Below are positions 1 through 7,796 of a stretch of 15,009 nucleotides of DNA, in pieces. The number at the start of each line of letters is the position of its first letter. Position 1 is the first letter of the stretch. The stretch is from Candidatus Galloscillospira excrementavium (GTDB taxonomy: Bacteria; Bacillota; Clostridia; Oscillospirales; Oscillospiraceae), in NCBI GenBank assembly GCA_018711785.1, contig DVHW01000036.1, positions 1-15,009 of the forward strand. Direction: 5' to 3'. Made by a program: the position numbers and the translations under genes. The notes below the pieces were generated by a model, which did no database searches, was not told the DNA's origin, and saw only the letters and a program-made list of their open reading frames with translations.

Positions 1-561
1 GGCCAGGGCGTCCACCCCGGTCTTTTTGAAAAACTCGATGGCGGACAGGGGATTGGTGTAGGTGGAATTGGCGGCGAACACGTGGTCCTCCACGCCGGCC
101 AGCACCCCCAGCTCTCCCTCCACGGACACGCCCCGGGCGTGGGCGTACTTGACCACCTCCCGGGTCAGCTCCACGTTCTCCTCAAAGGGCAGGGAGGAGC
201 CGTCGATCATAACTGAGGTGTAACCGCCCTCGATGGCGGCCACGCAGGAGTCGAAGTTCTTGCCGTGGTCCAGGTGGAGCACCACGGGGATAGGGCTGTC
301 CGCGGCCAGCTTCTTCACCGCCTCGGCGATGTTGCGGGCCCCCTTCTTCTTGTCCTCCAGGGTGCCGTTCTGAAAGTCCACCCGGCCGCCCATAAAGGCG
401 TTGGCCAGGTCGGCTCCCTGAAGGATAGCAGGGGAGCGGAACATCTCATGCACGGCGATGACGGCCTCGGCCTGGGCCACCGCGTTGACATTGAACGCCC
501 CCTGGGCGTAGCCGTATTTCACAGTCGCGTCCAGCACCGGACGCAGAGGGACGAGAGGCAT
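1..561 (-). CDS. fba: Class II ketose-bisphosphate aldolase (fructose- or tagatose-bisphosphate), C-terminus off the window
   Basis: The 187 visible N-terminal residues match the zinc-dependent class II aldolases, which reversibly split fructose-1,6-bisphosphate (or tagatose-1,6-bisphosphate) into DHAP and glyceraldehyde-3-phosphate in the cytoplasm. Seen: GAFNVN near residue 21, LHLDHG at 95-100 carrying the catalytic Asp98 and zinc-ligand His99, VMIDGS at 117-122 and VEGELG at 147-152. The C-terminal zinc histidines and phosphate loop lie beyond position 1. The ATG at 561 is preceded by AAGGAG with good spacing. It lies 79 bases after nagA in the same direction with no clear terminator or promoter between, so it is probably the last known gene of the kinase-regulator-nagB-nagA operon. 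Fructose and tagatose enzymes cannot be told apart from this fragment; the amino-sugar context leaves the tagatose version open. Confidence 0.9.
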   Translation of the reverse strand, partial: MPLVPLRPVLDATVKYGYAQGAFNVNAVAQAEAVIAVHEMFRSPAILQGADLANAFMGGRVDFQNGTLEDKKKGARNIAEAVKKLAADSPIPVVLHLDHGKNFDSCVAAIEGGYTSVMIDGSSLPFEENVELTREVVKYAHARGVSVEGELGVLAGVEDHVFAANSTYTNPLSAIEFFKKTGVDALA

Positions 562-640
562 ATTTCAACACTCCTTTTCCTAATTCATCTCTGGTTTTCT
601 CCCCCGGAGCGCCGGGCCCCGGGGCGGCGGATACACCTTC

Positions 641-1768
641 TCACGCGGAGTAGACCACCCGGCCGCCCACGATGGTATGGCGAACCCTGAGGTCCCGGTC
701 CAACACCACCAGATCGGCGTCCATACCGGGGGCGATGGTCCCCTTGGTGCCCCAGCCCATCAGGGCGGCGGGGTTGGCGGTCATCAGCCGGCAGCACTCC
801 CAGGCACTCCGGCCGGTGAACTTCACCAGGTTGCGCAGGGCCTGGACCTGGGTCAGGGTGGAGCCGGCCCGGGTGCCGTCGGGGAGCTTGGCGTCCCCCT
901 CCTCCACCACCACGTCGTTGACCCCCAGCTTGTAGTTGCCGTCTGGCAGGCCGGCGGCCATGATGGAGTCGGTGATGGCCACCACCCTGTCCCAGCCCTT
1001 GGCCTTTAGGTAGAGGCGCACCGAGCCGGGGTGGAGGTGCCGCCCGTCGCAGATGGTCTCGCAGTAGAGGTCAGACTCCAGAATGGCGCCGAAGATGGCG
1101 GGCTCGTGCTGATGGAACAGCCGCATGGCGTTGCCCACGTGGGTGCCCGACCGGGCTCCCGCCCGGATGCAGGCCATGGAAGTGGCGTAGTCCGCGCCGC
1201 TGTGGCCGATGGCCGCGGTAATGCCCATCTTCTCCAGGGCGGGGATGAGCTCCGGCACGCCCTCCACCTCAGGGGAGAGGGTGACATACTTGATGTGCCC
1301 CTCCGCCGCTTTTTGATACTTCTCGAACAGGGCCGCATCGGCCCGCTTCATCAGCAGGTGCTCCGGCATGGCCCCTTTGTACGCCGCGGACAGGCAGGGC
1401 CCCTCCAGGTGGATGCCCAGCAGGGCGGCCCCGTCGTAGGGGCGGCCGATGACCTGCTTTGCCTGCTCGATGCACCACAGGGTCTGCTCCTCCGTGTCGG
1501 TGAGCACGCTGCACAGCCACCCCGCGGTGCCCTGCGTGGCGAAGAAGCGGCCGATCGTCCGCAGGCCCTCGGCGTCGGCGGCATTCACGTCCACGCCGTT
1601 CCCCCCGTGGGTGTGCAGGTCCAGAAAGCCGGGCAGCACCAGGCAGCCGCTGACATCCAGCTTCTCTCCGCCGGCCCGCTCGGTGAGTTTTCCATCCTCC
1701 ACACCCAGGTCCATGGCCCGAGGCGTCCCCTGCCAGAGGACTTCTCCTCCGGACAGATACATACGCAT
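641..1768 (-). CDS. nagA: N-acetylglucosamine-6-phosphate deacetylase
   Basis: Cytoplasmic amidohydrolase that removes acetate from GlcNAc-6-phosphate (some relatives take GalNAc-6-phosphate), giving the hexosamine-6-phosphate used by the deaminase. At 375 aa it has normal family length. Seen: metal-site start LHTHGGNG at 51-58, metal-ligand Glu122 in HLEGP, metal histidines His189 (GHSGA) and His210 (THVGNAM), substrate-binding DGRHLHP at 241-247, and catalytic Asp267 in ITDSIMAAGLPDG. The family usually shows GHSNA and THLFNAM, so the substrate loops differ slightly here. The first ATG has GGGAGG just upstream; a second ATG two codons later is less well placed. Only 19 bases separate it from the nagB stop, so the two are co-transcribed. 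Substrate choice (GlcNAc or GalNAc form) is inferred from the family, not proved. Confidence 0.93.
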   Translation of the reverse strand: MRMYLSGGEVLWQGTPRAMDLGVEDGKLTERAGGEKLDVSGCLVLPGFLDLHTHGGNGVDVNAADAEGLRTIGRFFATQGTAGWLCSVLTDTEEQTLWCIEQAKQVIGRPYDGAALLGIHLEGPCLSAAYKGAMPEHLLMKRADAALFEKYQKAAEGHIKYVTLSPEVEGVPELIPALEKMGITAAIGHSGADYATSMACIRAGARSGTHVGNAMRLFHQHEPAIFGAILESDLYCETICDGRHLHPGSVRLYLKAKGWDRVVAITDSIMAAGLPDGNYKLGVNDVVVEEGDAKLPDGTRAGSTLTQVQALRNLVKFTGRSAWECCRLMTANPAALMGWGTKGTIAPGMDADLVVLDRDLRVRHTIVGGRVVYSA

Positions 1769-1787
1769 CTTCCTCCCTTCGGTCTAC

Positions 1788-2606
1788 TCAGGGCTTCTGC
1801 GCCGCCACAGCGTTGACGTAGAGCACCGCGTCCGGGTGCCGCTGGGCCAGGGTGGCGGGGAAGGCCGCCGTCACCTCTCCGTAGGCCGCCCGGCGGCATA
1901 CCGCCCGGTGCCAGTCCCGGAACACGGCCAGCCGGAGCTTCCGGGCCGAGAGGATCTCCTTCATGCCGATGGTCACGCACTTGCGGGGCATATCCTCCAG
2001 ATTTCCTCCCAGGTCGCCGATGCAGTTGGTGGCCCGGGTCTCCGGGTGGATGTCCAGCACCCGGGTCTGGAGCTGGGCGAACTGCTCCGGCGTCAGATCC
2101 GGCTGGGGCTCATTAAACGCCAGGTGGCCGGTGATGCCGATGCCGCCGAAGGCCACGTCCACCCCGCCCAGCTCTTCAATGAGGGCGGGGATGCGGCCCA
2201 GGTCCTTCGGGTCGGGGAAGACCCGCTGCTCCTCCGGCATGAGGAGCTCCGGGTCGATCCTGCCGTATACCTCCCGGTCCATAAAGCCCCGGAAGGAGAG
2301 GGGATCGTCCTTGTCGATCCACTGGCCGTCGTCGGTGAGGTACTCGTCCATGTTGATGAACCAGCAGTTCTTCAGGGACAGCTTCTCCCGGTTCACCAGG
2401 CGGACGAAGATGGGATACTGGCCCACCGGGCCCACCGGACAGATAAACACAGTGTGCTTCCCCGCGGCGTTGTTCGCCCGGATGGCCCCGCACATCTCCT
2501 CTGCCAGCTCATAGAACACCTCGCCGGAGTCGCCCAGCTTCAAGATGGGGAGCTTGGCTCCCTCGCCCAGCCGCTCCGCCGGGATCTGATAATATTCCTT
2601 TTTCAT
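1788..2606 (-). CDS. nagB: Divergent glucosamine-6-phosphate deaminase (NagB family)
   Basis: 272 aa, close to the usual NagB length. NagB converts glucosamine-6-phosphate to fructose-6-phosphate plus ammonia. Seen: INMDEY with Asp87 (the E. coli Asp72 equivalent) and GITGHLAFNEP with His161 and Glu166 (E. coli His143 and Glu148). Odd points: the position of E. coli Asp141 is Thr159 (Asn in B. subtilis NagB), the phosphate loop usually written TGGTP reads VGPVGQYP at 58-65, and the later GxxKA lysine segment is replaced by FRDWHRAV near 229-236. It is therefore a separate branch of the family, possibly acting on another hexosamine phosphate such as the galactosamine form. The ATG at 2606 has AAGGAGG whose first bases overlap the response-regulator stop, giving tight translational coupling. 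Context with nagA strongly supports an amino-sugar role. Confidence 0.85.
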   Translation of the reverse strand: MKKEYYQIPAERLGEGAKLPILKLGDSGEVFYELAEEMCGAIRANNAAGKHTVFICPVGPVGQYPIFVRLVNREKLSLKNCWFINMDEYLTDDGQWIDKDDPLSFRGFMDREVYGRIDPELLMPEEQRVFPDPKDLGRIPALIEELGGVDVAFGGIGITGHLAFNEPQPDLTPEQFAQLQTRVLDIHPETRATNCIGDLGGNLEDMPRKCVTIGMKEILSARKLRLAVFRDWHRAVCRRAAYGEVTAAFPATLAQRHPDAVLYVNAVAAQKP

Positions 2607-2618
2607 GGAATTGCCTCC

Positions 2619-3302
2619 TTACTTGAATAAGTGCTCCAGGCCAAGCTGATGGATCATCTGCACGATCTCTTTGTTTCTGGAGCAGCCGAATTTGCTCAGC
2701 AGTCCTTTCATCTGGGTCTTGACGGTGACCACCTCCACACAGCGCAGCCGGGCGATCTCCGGGATCTTTTTCCCCTCCAGCAGGAGCTTGACCAGCTCCC
2801 GCTCCGCGCCGGTCAGCCGGGCCACATTGTTGATGAAAAAGATCAGGGAGCGCTCGCTCTGCCGCAGGCGGGTGTACTCCTTCATAACGGTCTGGCGGAT
2901 ATGGGGGTCCAGATTGATCTGGTCGGTGTACGCCTTGCGGATGTGCTCCAGCAGCACCTCGTCCGGACAGCCCTTGACCACATAGTCCACCGCACCGCTG
3001 GCCATAGCGCTGTTGATCATCTCGTCGGTCTCGTGGGCGGTCATAAAGATGATCTTGACCTCCGGCCGGGACTGGTGGATGGCCTCAGCGGCCACGATGC
3101 CGGCCTGCATGGTCTCCATCTCAATGTCCATCAGGATGACGTCACAGTCCTTCTCCCGGGCCAGGGCGCAGATCTCCTGGCCGCTGGCCGCACTGCCCAC
3201 GATCTCCATGTCCTCCTGCTGGTCCACGGTGTCGCAGCAGTCCTCCCGCAGGAGGGGCATATCCTCGGCCACCATGACCCGGATCTTCTTCTCTTCCGCC
3301 AT
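2619..3302 (-). CDS. NarL/FixJ-type response regulator
   Basis: Two-domain transcription regulator, 227 aa from the start chosen here. The receiver domain (about residues 7-125) has the acidic pair Glu-Asp in VMVAEDM, phospho-acceptor Asp59 in ILMDIEM, the conserved Thr in IIFMTAHE and Lys in YVVKG. The C-terminal LuxR-type helix-turn-helix (about 160-220) starts LTGAERELVKLLLEGKKIPEIA and has VVTVKTQMKGLLSKF as the recognition region. A GTG at 3311 would overlap the kinase stop, but the GGGAG sequence lies directly against that GTG and 8 bases from the ATG at 3302, so the ATG is preferred. It follows the sensor kinase by 5 bases and precedes nagB by 12, so pair and amino-sugar genes are one unit. 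Its targets are unknown; its own promoter lacks the shared dyad seen at three other promoters. Confidence 0.93.
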   Translation of the reverse strand: MAEEKKIRVMVAEDMPLLREDCCDTVDQQEDMEIVGSAASGQEICALAREKDCDVILMDIEMETMQAGIVAAEAIHQSRPEVKIIFMTAHETDEMINSAMASGAVDYVVKGCPDEVLLEHIRKAYTDQINLDPHIRQTVMKEYTRLRQSERSLIFFINNVARLTGAERELVKLLLEGKKIPEIARLRCVEVVTVKTQMKGLLSKFGCSRNKEIVQMIHQLGLEHLFK

Positions 3303-3307
3303 TTCGT

Positions 3308-4816
3308 TCACTCCCTATGACCCGCATCAAACAGGGGCAGCATCACAAAAAAAGTGGTGCCTTTCCCCACCTGGCTCTCCAGGCGGATGCGCCCCCAGTG
3401 GCTCTTCACGATCCGGTGGACGTAGTACAGCCCCATGCCCCAGTTATAGTTGGTGTTCTTGCTGGTAAAAAAGGGGTCAAAGATCTTCGTCTGATTCTCT
3501 TCCGGAATGCCGCCGCCGTTGTCCCGCACCTCCAGGATGGTCCACATGCGCGCGGCCCGGGTGGTGACCTCTACCAGCGGGCGCTCCCGGGAGGCCTGCA
3601 GGGCGGCCTCGTAGCCATTGGTCATCAGGTTATAGAGCGCCTCGCTCAACGGGCCCAGGTCCGCCAGCACCAGCCGGTCGGTCTCCAAGTGGACCTCTAC
3701 CTGCCCATCCGGATACTTGCCGTGGAAGCGCCGGATGGCCGACCAGACCACCTGGTCCACGCCCACCGGCGAGAGCGTGAGGGCGTTATTCTTCACCGTG
3801 CGGTAGAGCTCGTCCATCCGCCCCAGCATCCCCTCGTTCAGCTCCCGGAGCTGAACGGCGCAGGTGCGTACCTGCTCCAGGTCCGGCGGGTCGCTCTCCA
3901 GCGCCCGGCTCAGCTTCTTATGGAGCACCCGGCTGGACAGAAGCTGGTTCTTGATGCCGTGGACAAAGACCGAGATGCCCAGCCCGGCGGCGTCAAACTT
4001 CCGCTGGAGGCTCAGCTCCTCCTTATCTTCGTTGTAATCGATCTGCACATAGCGGACCATACCGTAGCTGCCGATGACTACAAAAAATGCTGTACACAGC
4101 CCCAGGATGAGCCACCCCAGGCCAGAGAGCGTCGGACTGATGTAGCTGGTGATCCCCAGGCGGATGTACTCCCCGATGAACATATTGTAGATCTGGGCCG
4201 GGTCTTTGGTCGCATAGAGAAAGTAAAGGGCCGCGATGCTGACGGTGGCCAGCAGGACATAGCGCAGATTCCGCTTGAAAAAAGGGATGGTGGTGGCCAG
4301 ATACTCCTGTGCCATCAGCACCAGCGCCAGAAGCAGGTACACTACGATCCAGGCCAGGGAAACGGGGAGCATGGCCGTGAGGAGCCAGAAGCGCCCCTGT
4401 ACTAGGGGCCGGAACACCCCAGGGAAATAGTACACCAGGAAACAGACCGGAATGATGCCCGCCAGCCCCCGGAAAAGCCGGAGGCGCCGGCGGACAAAGC
4501 CGATCATGGTCACGTCCAGCGCCGCAAGCAGCACAAACATGGGGAACAGGCACCGCCCTACCGCCACCACATATCCCAGGAGGTTCATGGAGATAGGCAG
4601 GAACTGGAGCCAGCGCTGGAGGGAGGGAAACAGGAAAAGGAACGTGCGGTCCATGGCCGCCAGGCCGCCCATCTTGGCGATGTAGACGATGATACCCGCC
4701 AGCATGATTGAGGCGGACAAGGTCATGCCCAGAAAGCAGGCCGCCAGAAAATCCCGCCGCCGGAACAGGACATAGACCGCCGTCCCCAGGCACAGCACCA
4801 GCACCACCAACAGCAC
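3308..4816 (-). CDS. Membrane sensor histidine kinase
   Basis: About 502 aa from the chosen start. The N-terminal half holds some seven or eight hydrophobic membrane segments with no large extracellular domain, which suggests sensing in or near the membrane. The kinase part carries a candidate phospho-acceptor His286 in VHGIKNQLL, an N-box NLMTNGYEA (about 397-405), G1 box DNGGGIP, F box FDPFFTSK and G2 box NWGMGLYYV, then GKGTTFFVMLP, typical of HATPase_c domains. Start choice: the frame stays open up to a TTG at 4954, but that TTG overlaps a perfect TATAAT promoter box and cannot be used. A GTG at 4816 lies 5 bases after a very strong GGAGGGGGGAG and begins directly with the first membrane helix. 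An ATG at 4888 is a weaker option. The partner is the response regulator immediately downstream. The signal is unknown. Confidence 0.9.
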   Translation of the reverse strand: MLLVVLVLCLGTAVYVLFRRRDFLAACFLGMTLSASIMLAGIIVYIAKMGGLAAMDRTFLFLFPSLQRWLQFLPISMNLLGYVVAVGRCLFPMFVLLAALDVTMIGFVRRRLRLFRGLAGIIPVCFLVYYFPGVFRPLVQGRFWLLTAMLPVSLAWIVVYLLLALVLMAQEYLATTIPFFKRNLRYVLLATVSIAALYFLYATKDPAQIYNMFIGEYIRLGITSYISPTLSGLGWLILGLCTAFFVVIGSYGMVRYVQIDYNEDKEELSLQRKFDAAGLGISVFVHGIKNQLLSSRVLHKKLSRALESDPPDLEQVRTCAVQLRELNEGMLGRMDELYRTVKNNALTLSPVGVDQVVWSAIRRFHGKYPDGQVEVHLETDRLVLADLGPLSEALYNLMTNGYEAALQASRERPLVEVTTRAARMWTILEVRDNGGGIPEENQTKIFDPFFTSKNTNYNWGMGLYYVHRIVKSHWGRIRLESQVGKGTTFFVMLPLFDAGHRE

Positions 4817-4942
4817 GTTGGCTCCCCCCTCCGCTCCAGCGGACGATATGGATATCTCACCACACCCGTCGGCCGGAAGCGCCACCATTTTCCTGATCGC
4901 CGCGATTCCATTTCCAGTGTGTGGAACACGGCTTTCAGGTCC

Positions 4943-4971
4943 ATTATACCGCAAACCATTCCTGTGTACAA
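4943..4971 (-). promoter_or_regulatory. Promoter of the sensor kinase operon
   Basis: On the minus strand a -35-like TTGTAC (4971-4966) is followed by a 17-base spacer and a perfect TATAAT (4948-4943). It sits immediately after the terminator of the preceding ABC operon, so the kinase-regulator-nagB-nagA-aldolase genes are an independent unit. The expected transcript start near 4936 gives a leader of about 120 bases before the GTG at 4816. The -35 is weak. Confidence 0.7.
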
Positions 4972-4974
4972 CTG

Positions 4975-5017
4975 AAAAAGCCGCCGGAGCTCCGCCTTTG
5001 TAACGGAGCCCCGGCGG
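4975..5017 (-). terminator. Intrinsic terminator of the ABC importer operon
   Basis: Arms 4981-4994 and 5004-5017 form a 14-bp GC-rich stem with a single G-U pair and a 9-base loop. Read on the minus strand it is followed by C and five T (4979-4975). It lies about 30 bases after the stop of the solute-binding protein gene and just before the kinase promoter. Confidence 0.9.
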
Positions 5018-5048
5018 GAACGATCTGCTTGGGGGTCAGATGTAGGGG

Positions 5049-6134
5049 TTACTGCGCGGCCTCATAGGCAGTGTAGGCCTGCTCCATCACGTCGAAGAGC
5101 ACGTAGTTGTCTACAGGCACTTCCTCCGTGACGGTGCCGTTGTTCAGGAACACCTGCTGCTGGGCCTCATAGTAGCCGCGGATGGTGTCGAGGTCGCCCA
5201 TGCAGTCCACAGTGCCCTGCCAGTTGCCCTCGCCCACGGACTGGAGCATGGTGTCCACGGGGGCATCCAGGTCGGCCGCCAGAGTCTCGGCCACCGATTC
5301 GATATTGGCGGCGCGGTAGACCTGAGCTTTCAGGATCGCCTGGGAGAAGCGGACCAGGATATCCTGGTTGGCCTCTGCATAGTCAGGGGTGCAGATGAAG
5401 CTGGAGGGGAAAGCGGCCTGGTCGGTGTAATCGTTGTTGGTGCCCAGGACCAGGTAGTCATCACCCAGGCCCTGCTCGATGGTGATGGTATTGGGGGACC
5501 AGGTGGCGGCGGCGTCGATCTGGCCGGAGAGGAGGGCGGTGGTCATGCCTTCCACATTCATCTCCACGGTCTCAATGTCATCCATGGTCAGGCCGGCTTC
5601 CTCGAGCACGAACTGGAGGATGATCTCAGAGGAGGTGCCGGAGGAAACGGCCACGGTCTTGCCGGCCAGGTCAGCGGCAGTCTCGATGCCCTTGGCCTTG
5701 TTGGCCACCACGGCGTCAGCCTGGGAGAGCTGGTCAAAGGCGAAGACGACAGCCTGGCCCTGGATGCACAGGGAGTGGGCGCCATGGCCGATCTGGGAGA
5801 TGTCGATGTCGCCGGAGCCCATGGCGGAGATCTCAGCAGGGCCGCCGGAGAACTGATAGGGCTCTACCGTCAGGCCCACTTCCTCAAAGTAACCCTGGTG
5901 GATCGCCGTAAACAGGGAGGAGGCGGAGCCCAGGTTGGGCATGTAGGCCACACGGACCGTGGCGGGCTCATAGGTGGGAGTCTCCGGGGTCTCGGTCTCA
6001 GGGGTCTCCGTGCTCGGGGTCTCGGTCTGAGTCGCATCCGGTGTGGGAGTAGCATCAGCGGTGTCATTGCCGCAGGCGGCCAGAGCGAAGACCATGCCGC
6101 ATGCCAGCAGCAGCGCGAGAAGTTTCTTCTTCAT
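5049..6134 (-). CDS. ABC importer solute-binding lipoprotein, nitrate/sulfonate/taurine (NMT1/SsuA-like) type
   Basis: 361 aa extracytoplasmic binding protein. Residues 1-21 are a lipoprotein signal (KKK, hydrophobic stretch, lipobox LAAC with Cys21), so the mature protein is lipid-anchored on the outer face of the membrane. A low-complexity Thr/Pro/Glu linker with TETPETETPE-like repeats (about 25-55) follows. The globular domain begins at VRVAYMPNLGSASSLFTAIHQGYFEEVGL, typical of the SsuA/TauA/ThiY/NrtA group, and continues with DIDISQIGHG and a second half from the SSGTSSE region. The ATG is preceded by TTAGGAGG. Last gene of a permease-ATPase-binding protein operon. The ligand cannot be read from the sequence: members bind aliphatic sulfonates, nitrate, pyrimidine precursors or aromatic acids. 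The shared regulatory site with a glycosidase makes a sulfonate role less certain. Confidence 0.9.
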   Translation of the reverse strand: MKKKLLALLLACGMVFALAACGNDTADATPTPDATQTETPSTETPETETPETPTYEPATVRVAYMPNLGSASSLFTAIHQGYFEEVGLTVEPYQFSGGPAEISAMGSGDIDISQIGHGAHSLCIQGQAVVFAFDQLSQADAVVANKAKGIETAADLAGKTVAVSSGTSSEIILQFVLEEAGLTMDDIETVEMNVEGMTTALLSGQIDAAATWSPNTITIEQGLGDDYLVLGTNNDYTDQAAFPSSFICTPDYAEANQDILVRFSQAILKAQVYRAANIESVAETLAADLDAPVDTMLQSVGEGNWQGTVDCMGDLDTIRGYYEAQQQVFLNNGTVTEEVPVDNYVLFDVMEQAYTAYEAAQ

Positions 6135-6187
6135 CTTGATTTCCTCCTAATTTTTTAATTTGATTTATCCAGCGTATCCTCGTGCCG

Positions 6188-6209
6188 GGAAATCACATAC
6201 ATCATTTCC
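6188..6209 (-). other. Small inverted repeat at the ATPase stop codon
   Basis: GGAAAT (6209-6204 on the minus strand) and ATTTCC (6193-6188) can pair around a 10-base loop, at the end of the ATPase gene and 54 bases before the binding-protein start. There is no T run, so it is not a terminator. Such intercistronic hairpins can raise the level of the binding-protein message relative to the membrane parts, but six pairs is weak support. Confidence 0.3.
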
Positions 6210-7005
6210 GGACTGCCAGGTACTCCTGATAGACCTGGCTCCAGATGTAGTTCTTGAGCTCCAGGAACCGGGGTGTCATCTTGGTCTCCTGGGTGCGGGG
6301 ATAGGGCACGTCGATCTCTACGATGTCCTTGACGCGGCCGGGACGGGCACACATGATGACTACCCGCTGGGCCAGGATGATGGCCTCCTCCACGTCATGG
6401 GTGATGAAGAAGCAGGTCTTCTGCTCCTTCTCCCAGGTCTCCAGCAGCTCGCTCTGGAGCTGGGTACGGGTCTGGGCATCCAGCGCGCCGAAGGGCTCAT
6501 CCATCAGCAGGACCTTGGGGTTGACCGCATAGGCCCGGGCGATGGCGACCCGCTGCTTCATGCCGCCGGAGAGCTCCTTGGGGTAGGACTTGGCGAACTG
6601 CTCCAGCTCCACCATCTTCAGGTACTTGTGGGTCAGCTCCTCGCACTCCTCCTTGCTCTTGCCCTGGAGCTTGAGTCCGAACTGGACATTCTTCTCCACG
6701 GTGAGCCAGGGGAACAGGGCGTACTGCTGGAACACAATGCCGCGGTCTGGGCCGGGACCGGCCACCTCATTTCCATCTACCAGGACCTTGCCCTCGGTCG
6801 GCTGCTCCAGGCCGCCGATGATGTTGAGGAGGGTGGACTTGCCACAGCCGGAGGGGCCCACCACACATACAAATTCGTTCTCGTGGATGTCCATGTCCAC
6901 GCCATTGAGGGCCACCATCTCGCCGTTGCGGCCGTTGAACTTTTTGACTACGTGGTCGATGTGGACCTTGACGGGCGCGTTCACTGCTGAATTGTTTCCT
7001 GCCAT
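6202..7005 (-). CDS. ABC importer ATP-binding protein (SsuB/TauB-like)
   Basis: 267 aa cytoplasmic ATPase driving the importer. Seen in order: Walker A GPSGCGKST (50-58), Q-loop FQQYALFPW (92-100), signature LSGGMKQR (145-152), Walker B VLLMDEP (165-171), D-loop GALDAQTR and H-loop His203 in FFITHD. All catalytic residues are intact. Length and the short C-terminal tail fit the nitrate/sulfonate/taurine group with no added regulatory domain. The ATG at 7005 has GGAGG 8 bases upstream, and the gene overlaps the end of the permease gene by 25 bases, so the two are translationally coupled. The ATG lies inside the permease coding region, which is common in such operons. Confidence 0.95.
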   Translation of the reverse strand: MAGNNSAVNAPVKVHIDHVVKKFNGRNGEMVALNGVDMDIHENEFVCVVGPSGCGKSTLLNIIGGLEQPTEGKVLVDGNEVAGPGPDRGIVFQQYALFPWLTVEKNVQFGLKLQGKSKEECEELTHKYLKMVELEQFAKSYPKELSGGMKQRVAIARAYAVNPKVLLMDEPFGALDAQTRTQLQSELLETWEKEQKTCFFITHDVEEAIILAQRVVIMCARPGRVKDIVEIDVPYPRTQETKMTPRFLELKNYIWSQVYQEYLAVRK

Positions 7006-7760
7006 CCCGTAAACCTCCTCTCCAGGAATTTCACAATCTTCTCGAAGCAGATGCCAATGATGCCCAGCAGGATGACGCCCATGAGCACCACATCCATCTG
7101 ATACCAGCCGCTGGCCTGCTGGATCATCATGCCGATACCGCGGTCGCCGCCCACGATCTCAGAGGCCATCAGAGTGGTCATGGAGGTGGACAGGCCCAGC
7201 CGGGCCGCTACCAGAATAAAGGGGGTGGAAGCCGGTATCGTGACCTTGAAGAAGATATCCCGCTGCCGGGCGCCCAGCACCCGGGCCGCCTTGATCAGGG
7301 TCACATCCACGCCCTTGACGCCCTGGTAGATGGTAATGACCATGACCAGGAACGCGGCGATGAAGATGACCGTCACTTTGGCCACCTGACCGATGCCCAG
7401 AGCGGCGATGATCAGGTAGACATAGGCCAGAGGCGGAATGTTGCGGACGAACTGGATCCAGGGCTCCACCACATGGCGGAAGGGGTCATACCAGGCCATG
7501 AGGAAAGCCACGGGGATGGAGACTACGAAGGCGATGGCAAAGCCGCTGAGCACCCGGGAGAGACTGGCCCAGATATGTTCAAACAGAATGCCGGTGCTGG
7601 CCTTGTCGATCAGGGCGGCAATGACCCGCTGCGGTCCGGCGAACACCAGCGGCCAGGCAATGGATGCCGCTACCCACAGCACGATCGCGCAGATCAGGGA
7701 GATGAGGAGCCACACCCAGTTTGGTATCTTGCTCCAGAACGATGATTTTTTCATTCTCAT
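6981..7760 (-). CDS. ABC importer permease (SsuC/TauC-like)
   Basis: 259 aa integral membrane protein. About six hydrophobic segments, the first at WVWLLISLICAIVLWVAA (17-34). The cytoplasmic coupling (EAA-type) loop is at about 150-180: GVDVTLIKAARVLGARQRDIFFKVTIPAS, where the AARVLGA and IPAS parts match the family well. The open frame begins with TTG at 7763, but the ATG directly after it (7760) has GGAGG at 8 bases and is the better start; another ATG two codons later is too far. First gene of the permease-ATPase-binding protein operon, transcribed from the promoter at 7797-7844. Substrate not predictable. Confidence 0.94.
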   Translation of the reverse strand: MRMKKSSFWSKIPNWVWLLISLICAIVLWVAASIAWPLVFAGPQRVIAALIDKASTGILFEHIWASLSRVLSGFAIAFVVSIPVAFLMAWYDPFRHVVEPWIQFVRNIPPLAYVYLIIAALGIGQVAKVTVIFIAAFLVMVITIYQGVKGVDVTLIKAARVLGARQRDIFFKVTIPASTPFILVAARLGLSTSMTTLMASEIVGGDRGIGMMIQQASGWYQMDVVLMGVILLGIIGICFEKIVKFLERRFTGWQETIQQ

Positions 7761-7796
7761 CAACAGAGCCTCCTTTTATTTTTCCTACTGGAGACA

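Noticed and set aside
582..640. Terminator between nagA and the aldolase gene
   Set aside because: Only short GC palindromes (for example CCCCGG/CCGGGG) and no T run in the minus direction; readthrough is expected.
1449..2630. Open reading frame of 393 codons on the plus strand over nagA and nagB
   Set aside because: Antisense shadow of two well-supported enzymes; no ribosome site and no family resemblance.
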